The translations under genes were made by a program, and so were the position numbers. A DNA stretch of 64,000 nucleotides from Tuctoria greenei (taxonomy: Eukaryota; Streptophyta; Magnoliopsida; Poales; Poaceae): contig JAYESD010000001.1 of assembly GCA_036927565.1 (NCBI GenBank), positions 253,547,097-253,611,096 of the forward strand. The letters run 5' to 3'. The notes beneath the pieces are model-generated. The model saw nothing but the letters and a program-made list of their open reading frames with translations, was not told where the DNA came from and made no database searches. Below are positions 32,439 through 44,096 of this stretch, one piece after another (position 1 is the stretch's first letter; each line of letters opens with the position of its first letter).

Positions 32439-34536
32439 TGTCACACCCGCAAAATCAGTTAAAAAAACCTCCACTTGAAATGGCCCAAGGCCCAACTCAC
32501 GGAGGCTGCACCCTGTCAAACCCTAGTGCCCGTGTGTTGCCGCTGCCGCTGCCTCCAGTACGTGCGTGCGTCCCAGCCCCCACACCCTCGCCTCCCCCTG
32601 CGCATGGGCCTTACCAGTCAGCGCCATTTCTTCCCTGCAACACTCGCGTCCAGCAGACAACGATGCCCACGATCGCGCCTGAAATGTTGCCCCTTTGACG
32701 ATCGTGCCGGCTTCGCAGGCTATAAGGCGTTAGGTGCCCCGATCTTTCCCTTCCTTCGGTGCGTCGCCAACTCGCCGATACCGCTGCCTCTCATGCCTGT
32801 TCCGAAGATCTGCTCTGCCTCGCTTCCCACTCGGGAGCCACCGCCGCCGCATGATTTCTGTCGAGCTCTCGCTGCTAGGCCACGCTAGCACGCCATTTGG
32901 CTTCACAGGGACGCGGCGAGCTCTCCTCATCCTTCCCCGACGCAAACCGACACTGTGAGACTCAGTTGCATCGAAGCTTCGAACGTGTCGCCGACACGAC
33001 ATCGCCGAGGATTCATCGTCGAAACGCCGCCTCGTCGAAGACCGATGCCGCTCGCTGCTCTTTACCGTGGTAGTCCTCTTCGCACGGTGTTCCAGACCAA
33101 GGAAAACCCCTAGTTTATACGCATTGGCGTCACTCTCAAGAAGCAACACGAAGAATATGGAGATCAAGAGTTCACTGAAGGAGAACTGAGCAGCTATATA
33201 AAAACAGGCAAGTGTCCTTGACCATCTTGTGCCTATTTTAAGGATTATAGTTAGTTGCATGCTTAATTAATATGAATCCTATTCTACTTATCGTTCCATA
33301 TAATTCCTTGTCGCTCGGGATGGAAAAGGTGGTACTTGGGGTATTGACTTACGCTTAGCCATGCATAATAGATGGGGGGAACAATTGATCATATATGTCA
33401 CCTATGGTTTATGATTGTTTATTGAGATATGGAAAATGAATTGTAGTGGATAGGAATCTGGCGGGTTGGTTTGAATGGTATGGTGCAGTACGCACGAGAC
33501 TCGGGATTGGAGTTTGGACCTTGCCGGATTCTAAGGACCGGTTTATGGATGAAGCCACTAAGCTTTATAGTATCGCCACAAGACCGAGTATGGGGCAGCT
33601 TGGTCGATTAATTAGGCCTCTCCCGGCGTAGTATTGGTGATTGGATAGTGCGGGGAATTGGTTCAGGGTGTACTACCTTGGGATCTGCATGGCTCAAGAG
33701 GGGGCAACTGGGGTGTTGAGACGCGGTGTAGCGGCTCACACTTTTGTACAGGGGTGAAACCTCAGAGGGCTAGTACGGGTCGGGAGAATCCTTTGTAAAG
33801 ACCTCGTAGTGATCTCCTAGCCACACACCTACGGAAGTGTGTATTGTGATTGGCCGCCACTGGCATCAGGGAGGTTTACTTAGTCCACCTGGCAACAGGG
33901 GATGAAATCACGGCTTGTGGGTAAAGGATGCATTCTATGCAGAGATTGGAAAACTGTCATGATAGCCGTGCTCACGGACAAGAGCGGCTTGGTGCTGAAT
34001 TCATAATTAGACGATGGGTGAGATGATGGTTGAGATGATACTTGGGAATGATATTGGTGTTATTACAATATTATCATTGTTATGGTTGGGATTATTCAAT
34101 TAGATGTAGGTTGTTAATGAAAGCTAAGGATAGGTTTAATGCTTAGTGCTTAAGCCCCCATCAGCCTCTCTTTTTGGTTGGCCTTCATGTCATTTATTTC
34201 CCACACTTGCTGAGTACCACGGGATGGTACTCACACTTGCTTTGTTGTACTTTTTTTTATATAAATGCTGCTCAGTGAAGAGAAGATTCAACGAAGGCAA
34301 GTTTCTATTGAAGACGGTGTGTAGAAGGTCGCGTTGCTGCCTGTCGATTTGCCAGTGGTTGCTATAGAGTTTTTCCTCTTCCGCTGCTATTCAAAACCCT
34401 TTTGAAAGGTATAAATGTTTGCTTTCATGCGATATAGAACTGTTTATCACTACTTGTCGTACATGTATGGTGAAACTGATCCTGGCATACATGTATTTTG
34501 CAGCTGGTTTTATGCTTAATAAAACCGGGTGTGACA
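32439..34536. mobile_element. Solo LTR, 2.1 kb, gypsy-like, with non-matching flanks
   Basis: A single 2098-bp sequence with perfect 11-bp inverted ends TGTCACACCCG / CGGGTGTGACA, as in LTRs of a large group of plant gypsy elements. The first ~500 bp are GC-rich; the rest is AT-rich. No gag-pol is attached and no second LTR copy lies within a few kb. The 5-bp flanks differ (ggatt left, tctga right), and the two sides come from different parts of the repeat unit. It resembles, in opposite orientation, the LTR-like fragments at 1-860, 11649-12730 and 50779-51860. Confidence 0.8.
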
Positions 34537-34659
34537 TCTGATCATGCTTCAAATGGTTTATCATTGATGTCTCAAGAAGTACAAGGTGATTGCACCATTG
34601 CTAATTTCGAGGGACAATGTTGTCCTATTTTCCAATCAGAATGAAAAATAAAAGAAAAT

Positions 34660-35060
34660 GCATGCAAGTTAATTATTGATGTTGAAAGTTTCACTAATAT
34701 GTTATTTGTTCAGATGTGGAACATGCATTGTCTTTGTCAACATGGAAGCTACCTACTCCACGTTATATGCAGTGGATGAATCAAAGTGGTACATTGAGAA
34801 TCACTCACAGAGCAAGAGTAAAATTTGCAGTACGCAACTATATTGATAGTGTAGACTACGATGTGGCGCCAATGAGTGCATGCCATTTGGAGTTAGGGAG
34901 GCCATGGCAGTTCGATCGTGATGCAACGCATGGGGGCCGTTCCAATAATTATTCATTCATGCATAAAGGTATATCTTATGTGCTGAAGCCGAGGAAAGAA
35001 AGTGCTATCAATGCAACAGAGTTTCCTGCTGTTTTGAAAAAAGAAAAGGGCACCCAAAGA
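34660..35060 (+). pseudogene. Gypsy polyprotein fragment (aspartic protease), copy 3 (C1)
   Basis: Best-preserved copy of the fragment downstream of the active site. From 34716 one frame reads MEHALSLSTWKLPTPRYMQW, NQSGTLRITHRARVKFAV, DSVDYDVAPMSACHLELGRP and WQFDRDATHGGRSNNYSFMH without interruption. The active-site motif itself has decayed to IIDVES, and the frameshift between it and the following part is shared with the other copies. Confidence 0.8.
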
Positions 35061-35076
35061 CACCTCAAAGCCGAGG

Positions 35077-35633
35077 ATGACATTGCTCCGAGGGGAGAAG
35101 AATAATGTAGTTATTCCAGTTCATTTGCATGCTAGCAGTGGTTCAAAAGATGTTACAATGCTTGAGGTTCATGGCTATGAAACAATTTGCAGTGATCAAA
35201 ATACTTCATTGAAGATTGGCTCTATGCCTATTAGTTTGAAGGAAGAAGAAAGATATTTCATATGAACTGATGCTTGCAAAGTATAGATTTATAGGAGCTG
35301 AATTCAAAGCCAAATACATTAATACAGTTGCTGCAAATATGAGAAAAATAATTGATGCACCCGCAAAGCCAAGAGGCGGCTTTGATCCAATGGAGGGAGT
35401 ATGATGAGGCTGTTGCCCTTTCAGATAATTATTTGAGTCTTGTTAAATGTTCATCCAATAATTCAAGCAAGTTTATTCAGATTGGTCCTTTTTGTTTTGA
35501 TCTGATTGGCGTGGCTGGATCAATAGTTGTTGGTGTTTTGCCAGGCACAAAAATGTTTAGGAGTGCTAATAATATGTGCATGGAAGAGAAGCATGGAGTA
35601 ATTAAGGAACACAAGACAATATTTATATGCTAG
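35077..35633 (+). pseudogene. Unidentified coding-like fragment, copy 3 (C1)
   Basis: Copy of 8750-9316. A 3-bp shorter 'aaggaagaagaaag' stretch and an added shift near 35255 break the first frame early. The second frame (35352-35633) keeps EYDEAVALSDNYLSLVKCSS and IGPFCFDLIGVAGSIVVGVL. Product not recognised. Confidence 0.4.
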
Positions 35634-35960
35634 TATTAAGCTTCTCGAGATAAACAGAAGCCCAACGTGAGGATATATGCAATCAGTTATGCTTCTTTAA
35701 TTTGAGAATGTAAGCAGGAGTATTAGCAACCTTACCGTAAAATTTTATGATTTGCAAGAGTCTAAGTCATATATGTGAGTGTTAGTCATTGGTACCTGCA
35801 TGTACCAGGATGAATCAGTTTTGTTATAGTCAAGGTCCGTATTGTGATCCAGGTCAATTTGTTTAACTAGTGGAGTCAATTGGTTTATGTTTTGGACTCT
35901 AACGTGTGATGGGTGCCTGCGTGCACCAGGGTGAACAAGAGTCCAAGTCGTATGGGTATT

Positions 35961-36868
35961 TGTCGGAGGTTGAATCCGGCAGATCTCCTGACACTATTGT
36001 TAGTAGTCTGTGGAGTTTATAGTTCGGTAATGGACGCGCAGAGATTTAAGAGATGGTGGCAAATTGACATAGAGGTTTACGTGGTTCGAGCCGCCTGAGC
36101 ATAATATCCTACTCTACGGGATGTCTTGTTCTTGTATTGAGCGTCTAAGAGCTTTCAGTGATTGTGTGTGCTTGAGAGCGCGTTAGAGTCTCTGAGTGTG
36201 TTCATCCAAGAGCGTGTGAGAGTCTCAAAGTTCGAGAGAGCCTCCCATGTTTATCGTCGACTAGTCCTTTTATAGTACAAGGGTTGGTCGTTACACCATT
36301 AGCCTTGCCCGACATGTGGCTCTGGCGGTTGTTGATGTTTAATACACAATAAATGAGGTTAATTACCCTTAATAGAGTGGTAACGGGCCTTAACAATGCC
36401 GTTACTGGTATTAAAGGCCTTCCGATTAAGTGTCATTAATATGGTATTAATGACACTTAATCGGGTCTTGAATTCTTTGATTGCCCCTTGAAGGTCTGAG
36501 CCGTTGGGGGTCCAGCAGCCTGACTGTTGAGGTTGAAGGTCCAGCGGTTCGGACACATGGCAGCTCAAGAGCTTACCGTCATGGACGGGTAGGTCCGGTG
36601 CTGTTGGACGCGTGTCGGTACTGGAGCTTCCCTCTGTCTGGGGTTAGGTCCAGGGTTACCATACTGGTATCCAGTCCGGAACTTTCCCATGTGTGGGCGA
36701 TAGCTCCGGTCTTATGATACACGTGGCAGCCCTGGGACTAACCATGTCGGGGAAGCAGGTCCCGTTACAGCTGACATGTGGGGCCTTCAGAGGTCTTCAA
36801 ATCTGGTCGATGGAGTTTCCTTGTGATCTTTGCAATCCCAAGGGGTATTCGTATGCAGGGTACCGACA
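35961..36868 (+). repeat. 5' LTR of truncated gypsy element
   Basis: A 908-bp sequence with ends TGTCGGAGG and GTACCGACA, forming the TGTCGG / CCGACA inverted termini common in grass gypsy LTRs. It lies directly upstream of the coding region, with a short leader from 36869. I do not recognise the primer-binding site with confidence. A partner 3' LTR is absent because the element is cut at about 40932. Confidence 0.7.
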
Positions 36869-37429
36869 GTGGCCCCCTGGGCCCACCTCTGGGAGAGACC
36901 TTTTGGATGAAAGTCATTCTGCCGAAGGTGGGTCCATTCTTCGGTTTTTGAGCTGTGTCTTCAAGGGTCTTCGGGTGTGTCGTTGGTGGTAGTTCATAGT
37001 TAAACCAACGCCGCGTGGCATATCTTAGATGCGGTAGGTGACTTAGCATGCGGATCTCACCAATTGAAGGTTGCCGGTTCCCGATACAAAAATTGTATCG
37101 GTTCCACGCGCCTTGTCAGGTCGTCGCCTTTGGGTTTCCCGCCTTTCATAATGACAACCGTTCGCCTAGGGTAAGGACCTTGACTTGATCGTCGGGGTGG
37201 TCTCGGGCCCCCTGGTCATTGGCAGGGTGAATTTTTTGAATGGTATCGTTGGCTCCTCTGTGTTTCCATCCAAGCGTTGCGGGGGCTTACTTAAGAAGGA
37301 AAGCACACACCGTTTGGGGGTTCTTTACGCCTTTCATTCGAACTTGCGCTCAAATCCTCCAAACATTCGCTTGCTTTTCATCTCTCGCCCCGCTGTGCTG
37401 CGATGGAGTTGGGTCTTTGCTAGAGCTGA

Positions 37430-40400
37430 CTGAAGACTGACGGTGATTTGAAGAAGGTCTGGGCCCTCATGGGCTGGTCCCCTGACTTCTTAAACCAAGT
37501 GGTCCGCGCCAGCAAGCTTCCATTCGCGAAGGAACACACCGGCGACATGGTGTACTTCTCCGCGTACGCTATGGTGGGATTGATCCCACCGTTCTCCACT
37601 TTTTTCTTGATGCTGCTAGACTTCTATGGTCTGCAGATATACCACCTTGGCCCCCACTCCATTCTTCTAGTGTCGATCATTTTCAACTTCTGTGAGATGT
37701 GGGTGGGCATTCCCCCCTGCGTTGAGCTCTTCCGCACCTTCTTCACCATCCAGACCACCAACAAGAGTGACGAGTACCGTGGCTTCTATTATTTTGTGAA
37801 GCGCAAGAAGTGCCCGTACAAGTACTTGCGATCGTTCCCTACTGGGAAATGGGACGATTGGAAGAAGGATTGGATCGTCATCAGGGTGGAGGAACACGAG
37901 AAGCTGGAGCTACCTGAAGGCCTCCCCAACATCGACACTGTAGCTTGGAGCGAAGTTCCGTTGTTATCGGATGCCTTCAACCCTGCTCTGACCAAGATCC
38001 GCCAATGCATGGAAGGAGGGGTGACTCCTTAGGCAGTATTTTGCAATTTCCTGGTCAACAGGTGGGCTCCGCTGAAGAAAAGGGAGAAGCTTGCATGGGA
38101 CCTCAACAGTGTGCTGCACGATGACCGGATCGAGACCTGTTTGAAGTCCAACATTGAGGGCGCAACTTTGGAGTTTCACCTCAAGATGTTACAGCACGAC
38201 ATCGACGTCGAGCGTGACGACTTGACTCTGCCAGCGGCTTTCCTCCCTCTGAACATGGAGGCAGAGTTCAGCAGTGAGCTCTGGCGGAAGATGCCGGTGC
38301 TTGATGACCTTGGTGTCGTTGAGAGGCTTTCGATCACCGGGTTGGCGATCTCCGGAGCTTCCGACGGTGGTCCCCATTCTGTCCCGGAACAGAGAGTTGA
38401 AGTCGTGGGCAAGGGCAAAGAGTTGGCTGAGCCCTCGAGCCATAAAAGGAAGCTGAAGCACTCTGACAGGAGGTCCGTCAGACCTGCTCCTTCCACGGCT
38501 GCTCCTTCTCCCAGGAGGGGAAGGTCTTCATTGGCGGCAACTACTCCAGCATCGACATCTCCCTGGGGTGCTAGCTCCGGCCATGCGGCTCCAGTGCCAG
38601 GGCCACCTGAAGGCTCTGGGTCCGGAGGTCCTTCCTGGTCGAGGGGGTCCTCAACCAAAGTGATGCCGACAGCAGCAGCGAGCTCCGAGGAACCTTCCGG
38701 AGCCACCACGCTAGTGGCGATAGGGTCCGGCTCCGAGCGTCCGGAAAAGAGGTTCCGTGCTAACTGGTGCAGAAGACTTCCGAGGTAATTTTTGATTTTT
38801 TACCTCAGTTGATTGTTTTTTGTAGTAACTGTGTTTTGAGTTTCTTCGTCCTTCATCCACAGAGTGCCCAAGAAAAGGGCTGAAGCTCCGGTTCCCACAG
38901 CAGCAGCTGAGGCTGTGCAAGTGGAAGCTCCGGCTTCGATTCCAGCGCCGCCACAAGAGGTGGCTGAGGCTGCGGCAGCTCCGGCACCGGCTGTCGTGGT
39001 CTTGCACCTCGACTTATCCCCAGAAGCTCTCGTGGTAGCGCCGGATCACGGGAATGAAGATGTACCAGCGGCACCAGCCCCGGAGGTTGAATCTCCGGGC
39101 TGGGATGCTGAAATGATGGACGCTCCAGCCTCAGAGCCGGAGGTAGCTATAATTCCGGCCCTAGTGCCGGATGTGGTTGAAGCCCCAACAGTCGAGCCGA
39201 TGGTTGATGAAGTCCCGGCGTTATAGACGGGTGTTGATGAAGTCCTGGCGCTTGAGCTGGTTGTCAAGGAAGCTTTGTCGATAGAGCCAGTTGCTACAAA
39301 AGTTTTGGCGGTAGAGCCGGTGGTTGAAGAAGTACTGGCGCCTCAGCCAGTTGCTGTAGAGGTGCCGACGCTTGAGCCCATGGTGGTCGAGGCGTCAGCA
39401 TCGGAACCGGTGGTGGAGGAGGCGCCAACGTCAGAGCCGAATGTGGCTTCAGCTCCAGCGGAATCTTCTACGCCCGCCCTAGAAGTAGTGGTCCCGGAGG
39501 TTCCCGAACCTGAGCTAGGGTGCCAAGATGAATCTACTGGCCCCCCGCTTGACGGGCCAGTTGTTGATGACCTGGTGGCGGGACCTTCGAAGCCAATTCC
39601 GGAGGTCGAAACTTCTACTACATCACCTTCCTCGGTGGTGGCCGAGGCTATCCCGGAGGACGGCCCTAATGCCGTGGAAGCTCAGGGGACCACTCTTGTA
39701 GAGTGGGACCCAATTTTTGTCACGCAGAACTCGCTGGGCCCAGCGGAGATGACCCCGGCAGGTCCTGACCTGATCCCCCTCTCGTTGTCTATTGACAACG
39801 CGTGCTCCAGTCTTCGTCAGGTCCAGCTGGCTTTCTACCATGATAGCAAGGCCCTCGAGGAGGAGCGCCAAACTCTTAGGAGGTGGCGCAACCGGCTCCA
39901 TTTCAAGACCAAGATGGCGCAGTCGAGGCTGGCTGACGACAAGGAGTGGGTGCAGAGGTAGAAGGTCCGCCTGGAATACTGGGGTAAGCTGCTGGATGAG
40001 AGGGAAAGTATGATGCGATCCCTTGACAATCAGTCCCGGGCCATCTACGAGCAGGCCAAAGCTGCTAATAGCGTCGCGGATGATCGCCAGGAGAGGCTCA
40101 ACGCCATCCACGCTTGTCTCGTCAAGCGTTGGGAGGCTCTTGAAGAGCGGGAGAGAAAGCTCGCGGATGAAGAGCAAAAACTCCTGGAGCTACAGGACGA
40201 CGTCGTGAAGAGGGAAGAAGAGCTTACTCAGAGATTAACTTTGGGTGACAAGAGTCTCGAGGAGCGCACCAAGAAATTGGAGGAGCGCTGTGAGAGAGAG
40301 AGGAGAAGAAGGCCTGGGAGCGAGGGCAGGAACTCCACAAGAGGGAGAATGCCGTTGCTGCGAGGGAGAAGAAAGTGTGGGGCCGGGAGAAGGACTTGGT

Positions 40401-40930
40401 CGACCGCTAAAACAAGATCCACCTCCGGGAGGAAGAGCTCGGAAAAATCGAAAGGCAAATTGCTGAAAAGATTCAGCAGAACGCCAAAGAGGTTGAGCAC
40501 CTTGCCCGTGAGAATTCAGAGCTTGCGACGACCAGAAGATCCTTGGAGGAGATGCGAGGCTCGAGGACTGTGGGGTCCCAAAAAGTTTGGGACTTCCTGG
40601 GCAAAGCCAACGACGCGTTGATGCCAATGGGTTTTAGTCTCGTGCGTCCGGATGATCCGCAGCCGGAGCTGGACCTGGCGTTGCAGGCATTGAGTTCGGC
40701 AAGCAACAAAGTCACCAAGATGGGTGGTGTCATTGCGGACCAGCTGGAGAGCGAGGGACAATCCCTGGTGAAGGATGTCGCAGAATTCGTGCTGACGTGC
40801 TACACGAGCTGGGACCCTCAATTCCCCCTGGACCCGGTGCTTGAAGGCCCCATCAAAGGAGAGGGAGAAGCTGCCCAAGCCAGCGTATCGGAGGCTGCCC
40901 AGAAGGTCGCCTCGTTCTTCCATAGCGTCT
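37430..40930 (+). pseudogene. Decayed 'putative gypsy type transposon' (PF04195) protein with coiled coil
   Basis: One ancestral frame can be followed across several lesions. From about 37439: DLKKVWALMGW, ASKLPFAKEHTGDMVYFS, IPPFSTFFLMLLDFYGLQIYHL, WVGIPPCVELFRTFF (the PF04195 pattern). Next comes a Ser/Pro/Gly-rich stretch (38400-38780), a probable 78-bp intron (donor 38785, acceptor 38862), an acidic Pro/Val/Glu 12-residue repeat zone (39070-39480), and a long heptad-like charged coiled coil (about 39830-40540). Lesions are stops at 38030, 39224, 39959 and near 40410, plus a frameshift near 40300. No good in-frame start is seen: a stop at 37427 precedes the domain. The role of this protein in such elements is not established. 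Confidence 0.75.
38785..38862 (+). other. Probable intron in PF04195-type gene
   Basis: GT at 38785-38786 and AG at 38861-38862 bound an AT-rich stretch. Removing it joins ...LPR to VPKKRAEAPVP in the same frame, avoiding the TAA at 38786-38788. A 78-bp intron is within the normal plant range. Confidence 0.6.
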
Positions 40931-40938
40931 ACATATAT

Positions 40939-41162
40939 ATTCAAGTTGTTTCAAAGTTTTATTACATGAAATATGGATTTCATATTTCTACATATATATT
41001 TATCATATATTTCTGCAACCACAATCAATTTTTTTACCTTATAAGTCATTTTCAGGAAATTTTCACTTTGCCTAGGAATTTCAGATTCTTTAAAAAAACT
41101 TTTTTGCTTACAAAATCCTGTTCCTTTTTATTTATGAAATTGTGTTCACGTGTTTCTGTGTT

Positions 41163-41195
<33 letters not shown>

Positions 41196-42085
41196 GCGTG
41201 ATGTTCTTATTATGTAAAAAATGCTAATTTGTAATAGGAGCTGAAAGTGGCAAATGTTATAAGACAGCTTCATCTATTTTTCTATGTTCAACATTTTACC
41301 CTCTTCTTAATATCTAATCATCCAACGATTGTTATGTTAAATAAACAATGTTTTAATACATCACTAATGTATGCGCATGATGAACCAGACTGCGGCCCCA
41401 CCCCACCCACACCCATGCTGCCTCAAGGCGCAGCTCGGAGGTGAGATCTATCCCCTACTACGCAACTAAATCTGCATTTCAATGATTTTCGAGGACTCTG
41501 GTACATCAAATTGCTGATGGATTTTCAATCATCTTATTTTGTAAGTAATATTTTTCAATTAGCTGAAAAATCACATCTGATTTCAATCTGTTTAAATCAG
41601 AGGTGATTTAATTCGACAAACAAATCTCATTGATGTTTTAGAAGGTATGGTTTTTGCGCGAGCTCCACGAGCTCCGACCATAGAAGGAGAATCTAGAAGT
41701 AGTAGGTCAGCTCGATAGTAGTAGCGGAAGAAATAACAAAGATGATAGGGGAGTGGTATGGATCCCACAAACAGACCAGCCAAAGAATGGTGGGAGGTGG
41801 GGGAGTTTGTAGTGGGAGGGGGCAACGCTGGGGAACATGTTGAGAATGACCAGGGGAAGGGGTTAAGGTGACCAACGTGGGTGAGAGAATCAGGTGACAG
41901 AGATAGAGAGAGGAGAAGGTCTGATGCAGGTTGAAGGTCGTTAAGTATCTGTTCAATGCCAAATAGATAGTTAACAGACGTTCACAAATAAATCATAGTT
42001 TTAAGTCAACTGAAACTGAAATGTACTATGACAAAGACAGCTATTTCGAACTAGATTTTCTGTCCCCATTTATTTCATAACAGAG
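40939..42085. repeat. Arms A (partial) and B, unit C2
   Basis: Arm A resumes in its middle and carries a TG run (41163-41200) and the 'taggagctgaaagtggcaaatg' block. Arm B runs from about 41575 to 42085. The stretch 42085-42505 is the conserved non-coding lead-in to the CACTA. Nothing coding is seen. Confidence 0.65.
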
Positions 42086-42508
42086 GAAGTATTTATTATT
42101 AGGGGTGCTCATAGGACATAATTTCGATTTCCTTGTTTCAGTTAGTGCGGGTGCCAAGGATGAATCGGGGCCAGGGTGGTGACAGGTTCCTTGTTTTTTC
42201 TTTTCTTTTGGTGATTCTGAATGCCTCGATGTCGTTAAGGTAACTGCTTGCATGCTGCTTCGCGCGTGCTTTCTTGGTGGTAGTAATTTCCTACCGTTGT
42301 TGGAAGGTTGGTTTATAAGTAGAACGCATCGAGGCTGCTTAGCTTTGATCATGGCACGTCGTTGTCCTTTCTGGTGCTGGCAGGCTAACTCTAGAAACTC
42401 ATGTTTTGCATGAACGAGACATGTTGTACTTCTAATTGTGGATCTGCATCGCTTTACAGGCCGCTAATAGTGCAACCTTAACAAAAGGGTTGGAATTTTT
42501 TCCCAGGA

Positions 42509-44096
42509 CACTACAAGAATCTGTCAATAGGGCGTTAGAGAAATTATAACCATTAGGGCCATCGAACTTAAATAGTCTAACAACGTCGGTTTAGTCCCCC
42601 CAACGGCAAAAAATATATAACTGTCGGTCCTTTTGTGGCGGCCGACGGCCATAATAATTTAGGTCGGTTCCTCCAAAAATCTCGACGGCCTTACCTAAAG
42701 GCGTCGGTTTCTCCCCCCAGACCGACTGTCATATGTTGGACCTGGCACCCCCTGAAAACATCCTCTCCCGCCCAAGCATTAAAACCGCCGGTTTGCAGTG
42801 TTGCCTGATGTTTATAAACTATAGCTGTCGGCTTCAGATTCTAAGCTAACGACTACATCTGTTGGCCCCCGATTCTCTCTCGTACCCTACAAATTTTCAA
42901 TCCTCTACACAGTCCCTCTTTTTGATATTCGCACTACTTGCAAACTGTGAAACCTAACCGCACACTACTTAAACCGCACCACCCCACACTTGCCCACTTC
43001 TAGCCGCACACCACCAGCCGCCGTCGCACACCACCACAATGGAGAACCTCCTGCGGGAGATCCTGCTTCCTTGGTCCTGCGCGAGATCCTGCTTCCTTGG
43101 TGGCAGAGACCTCCACTTGGTTGGTCCTTGGCGACGACGACCTCCTGCAGAAGATCCTGCTCTGTGTCAGCCTCCCCACCATCCTCCTCTAGGGAGCCTT
43201 CATTTGCCATTACTGGTAACTCCATGCCTCCGGCCCGGTCTTCCTCCACCGCTTCCAGGCACGCCACCCGCATTGTGCATCCTCTGAGTCTACCTCACCT
43301 CCGAGGCGCTTGGACGTTTGCGGTTCGTTTGAGTCCACCCGCTGTTACCGGATCGGAGCTCAGCACCGCTTCCACCCACCAGGCCAACGCCTTCTTTGCC
43401 GATGCCTGAGGGGTCCTCTACAAACTCCGTCCTTGACACCCGCGGCGGCTGCCTCCTCGTTTCAACTCTCGACGACTGCTATGAGTCAACGGAGCTCATG
43501 TGCTCCCTTGCCGGTACGGTGATTCCCAACAGTGTGGATGGGTTGGCGTGGGTGAACTTTGTCGTCTCCTCGTCCCCTTTGCCAATGAGTTAGGGCCGCG
43601 CTAGACGTTCGGTAAGCTTCGCATTAAAAAAATAAAAAAGTGTTGACGATCTCTCAATCCAATGACTGAGTAAGAATTAACGGTTAAAAAAATAAAAAAT
43701 GGTAGCAAGCTCCAGAGGAATCCAATGAACGAGCATGAGTTACTTGAAGTGCGGTTAAACAAATGAAAATGTATTGGTTAAAGGTGTCAGGTGAGATGGA
43801 CAGCCGACGGTTTTATGCCAATAAAGCTGCCGGTGAGCCCCAAGGCCGACAGCTGTGCAGAAATGAAATGTGTCAGTATTTGGCCGATGGTTATAAAGAT
43901 TAAATGTATCGGCATCTGAAACTGACAAATTTAATTAAGAGTTAAATGTGCCGGGACTGACAATTTTATGAGTTAAAAACATCGAATCAAGAGCGTTGGC
44001 TTAAGCCGACGGTTCACCAACGGTTATAAAGTATGTACGTCAGCAATAGAAGGAAACCGACGGTTATAAGGCCAACGACCTTTCACTCGTTTCTTG
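42509..44096. mobile_element. Non-autonomous CACTA element with F-box fragment, copy 3, right end clipped
   Basis: The left terminus CACTACAAGAA is intact, after GGA (42506-42508). At the right, the sequence goes 'tttcttg' straight to 'aacttagatttgac': the last five bases TAGTG of the element and two bases of the GGA duplication are missing (7 bp). Otherwise layout and captured fragment match the other copies. Confidence 0.9.
43038..43620 (+). pseudogene. Captured F-box-like gene fragment, copy 3
   Basis: Third copy of the F-box fragment, reading LLQKILLCVSLPTILL, the shared TAG, then CHYW-NSMPPARSSST in one frame or CHYW..HASGPVFLHRFQARHP in the F-box frame. The TRGGCLLVSTLDDCYESTELMC stretch follows. 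Dead. Confidence 0.65.

Larger units (their letters stand above)
34537..35960. repeat. Composite TE unit fragment C1 (S4 to start of S5)
   Basis: This isolated fragment matches unit A from about 8208 to 9600. It carries the protease fragment, the following coding-like stretch and the start of the promoter-like segment. Its left edge abuts the solo LTR (34536). Its right edge, just after 'gtatgggtatt', abuts the TGTCGG terminus of the gypsy element at 35961. In the other units this point continues with 'ggagtctatc', so the break is an insertion or deletion junction specific to this copy. Confidence 0.8.
35961..40938 (+). mobile_element. Truncated gypsy-class element with PF04195 domain
   Basis: A nearly 5-kb segment comprising the LTR (35961-36868), a leader, and a long decayed coding region on the plus strand. 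It ends abruptly at about 40932 ('catagcgtctac'), where arm A of unit C2 starts. The 5' side enters S5 sequence after 'gtatgggtatt'. No reverse transcriptase or integrase is visible in the remaining part, so the rest of the element, or at least its 3' LTR, has been deleted. Confidence 0.75.

Noticed and set aside
32730..33260. A 176-codon open frame on the minus strand inside the solo LTR
   Set aside because: It lies in the GC-rich part of an LTR, overlaps open frames on the other strand, and has no recognisable domain; the length follows from GC richness.
36090..36250. A host promoter or gene start in the repeated 'gagagt' stretch of the gypsy LTR
   Set aside because: The stretch lies fully inside the TGTCGG...CCGACA LTR and is followed by the element's own leader.
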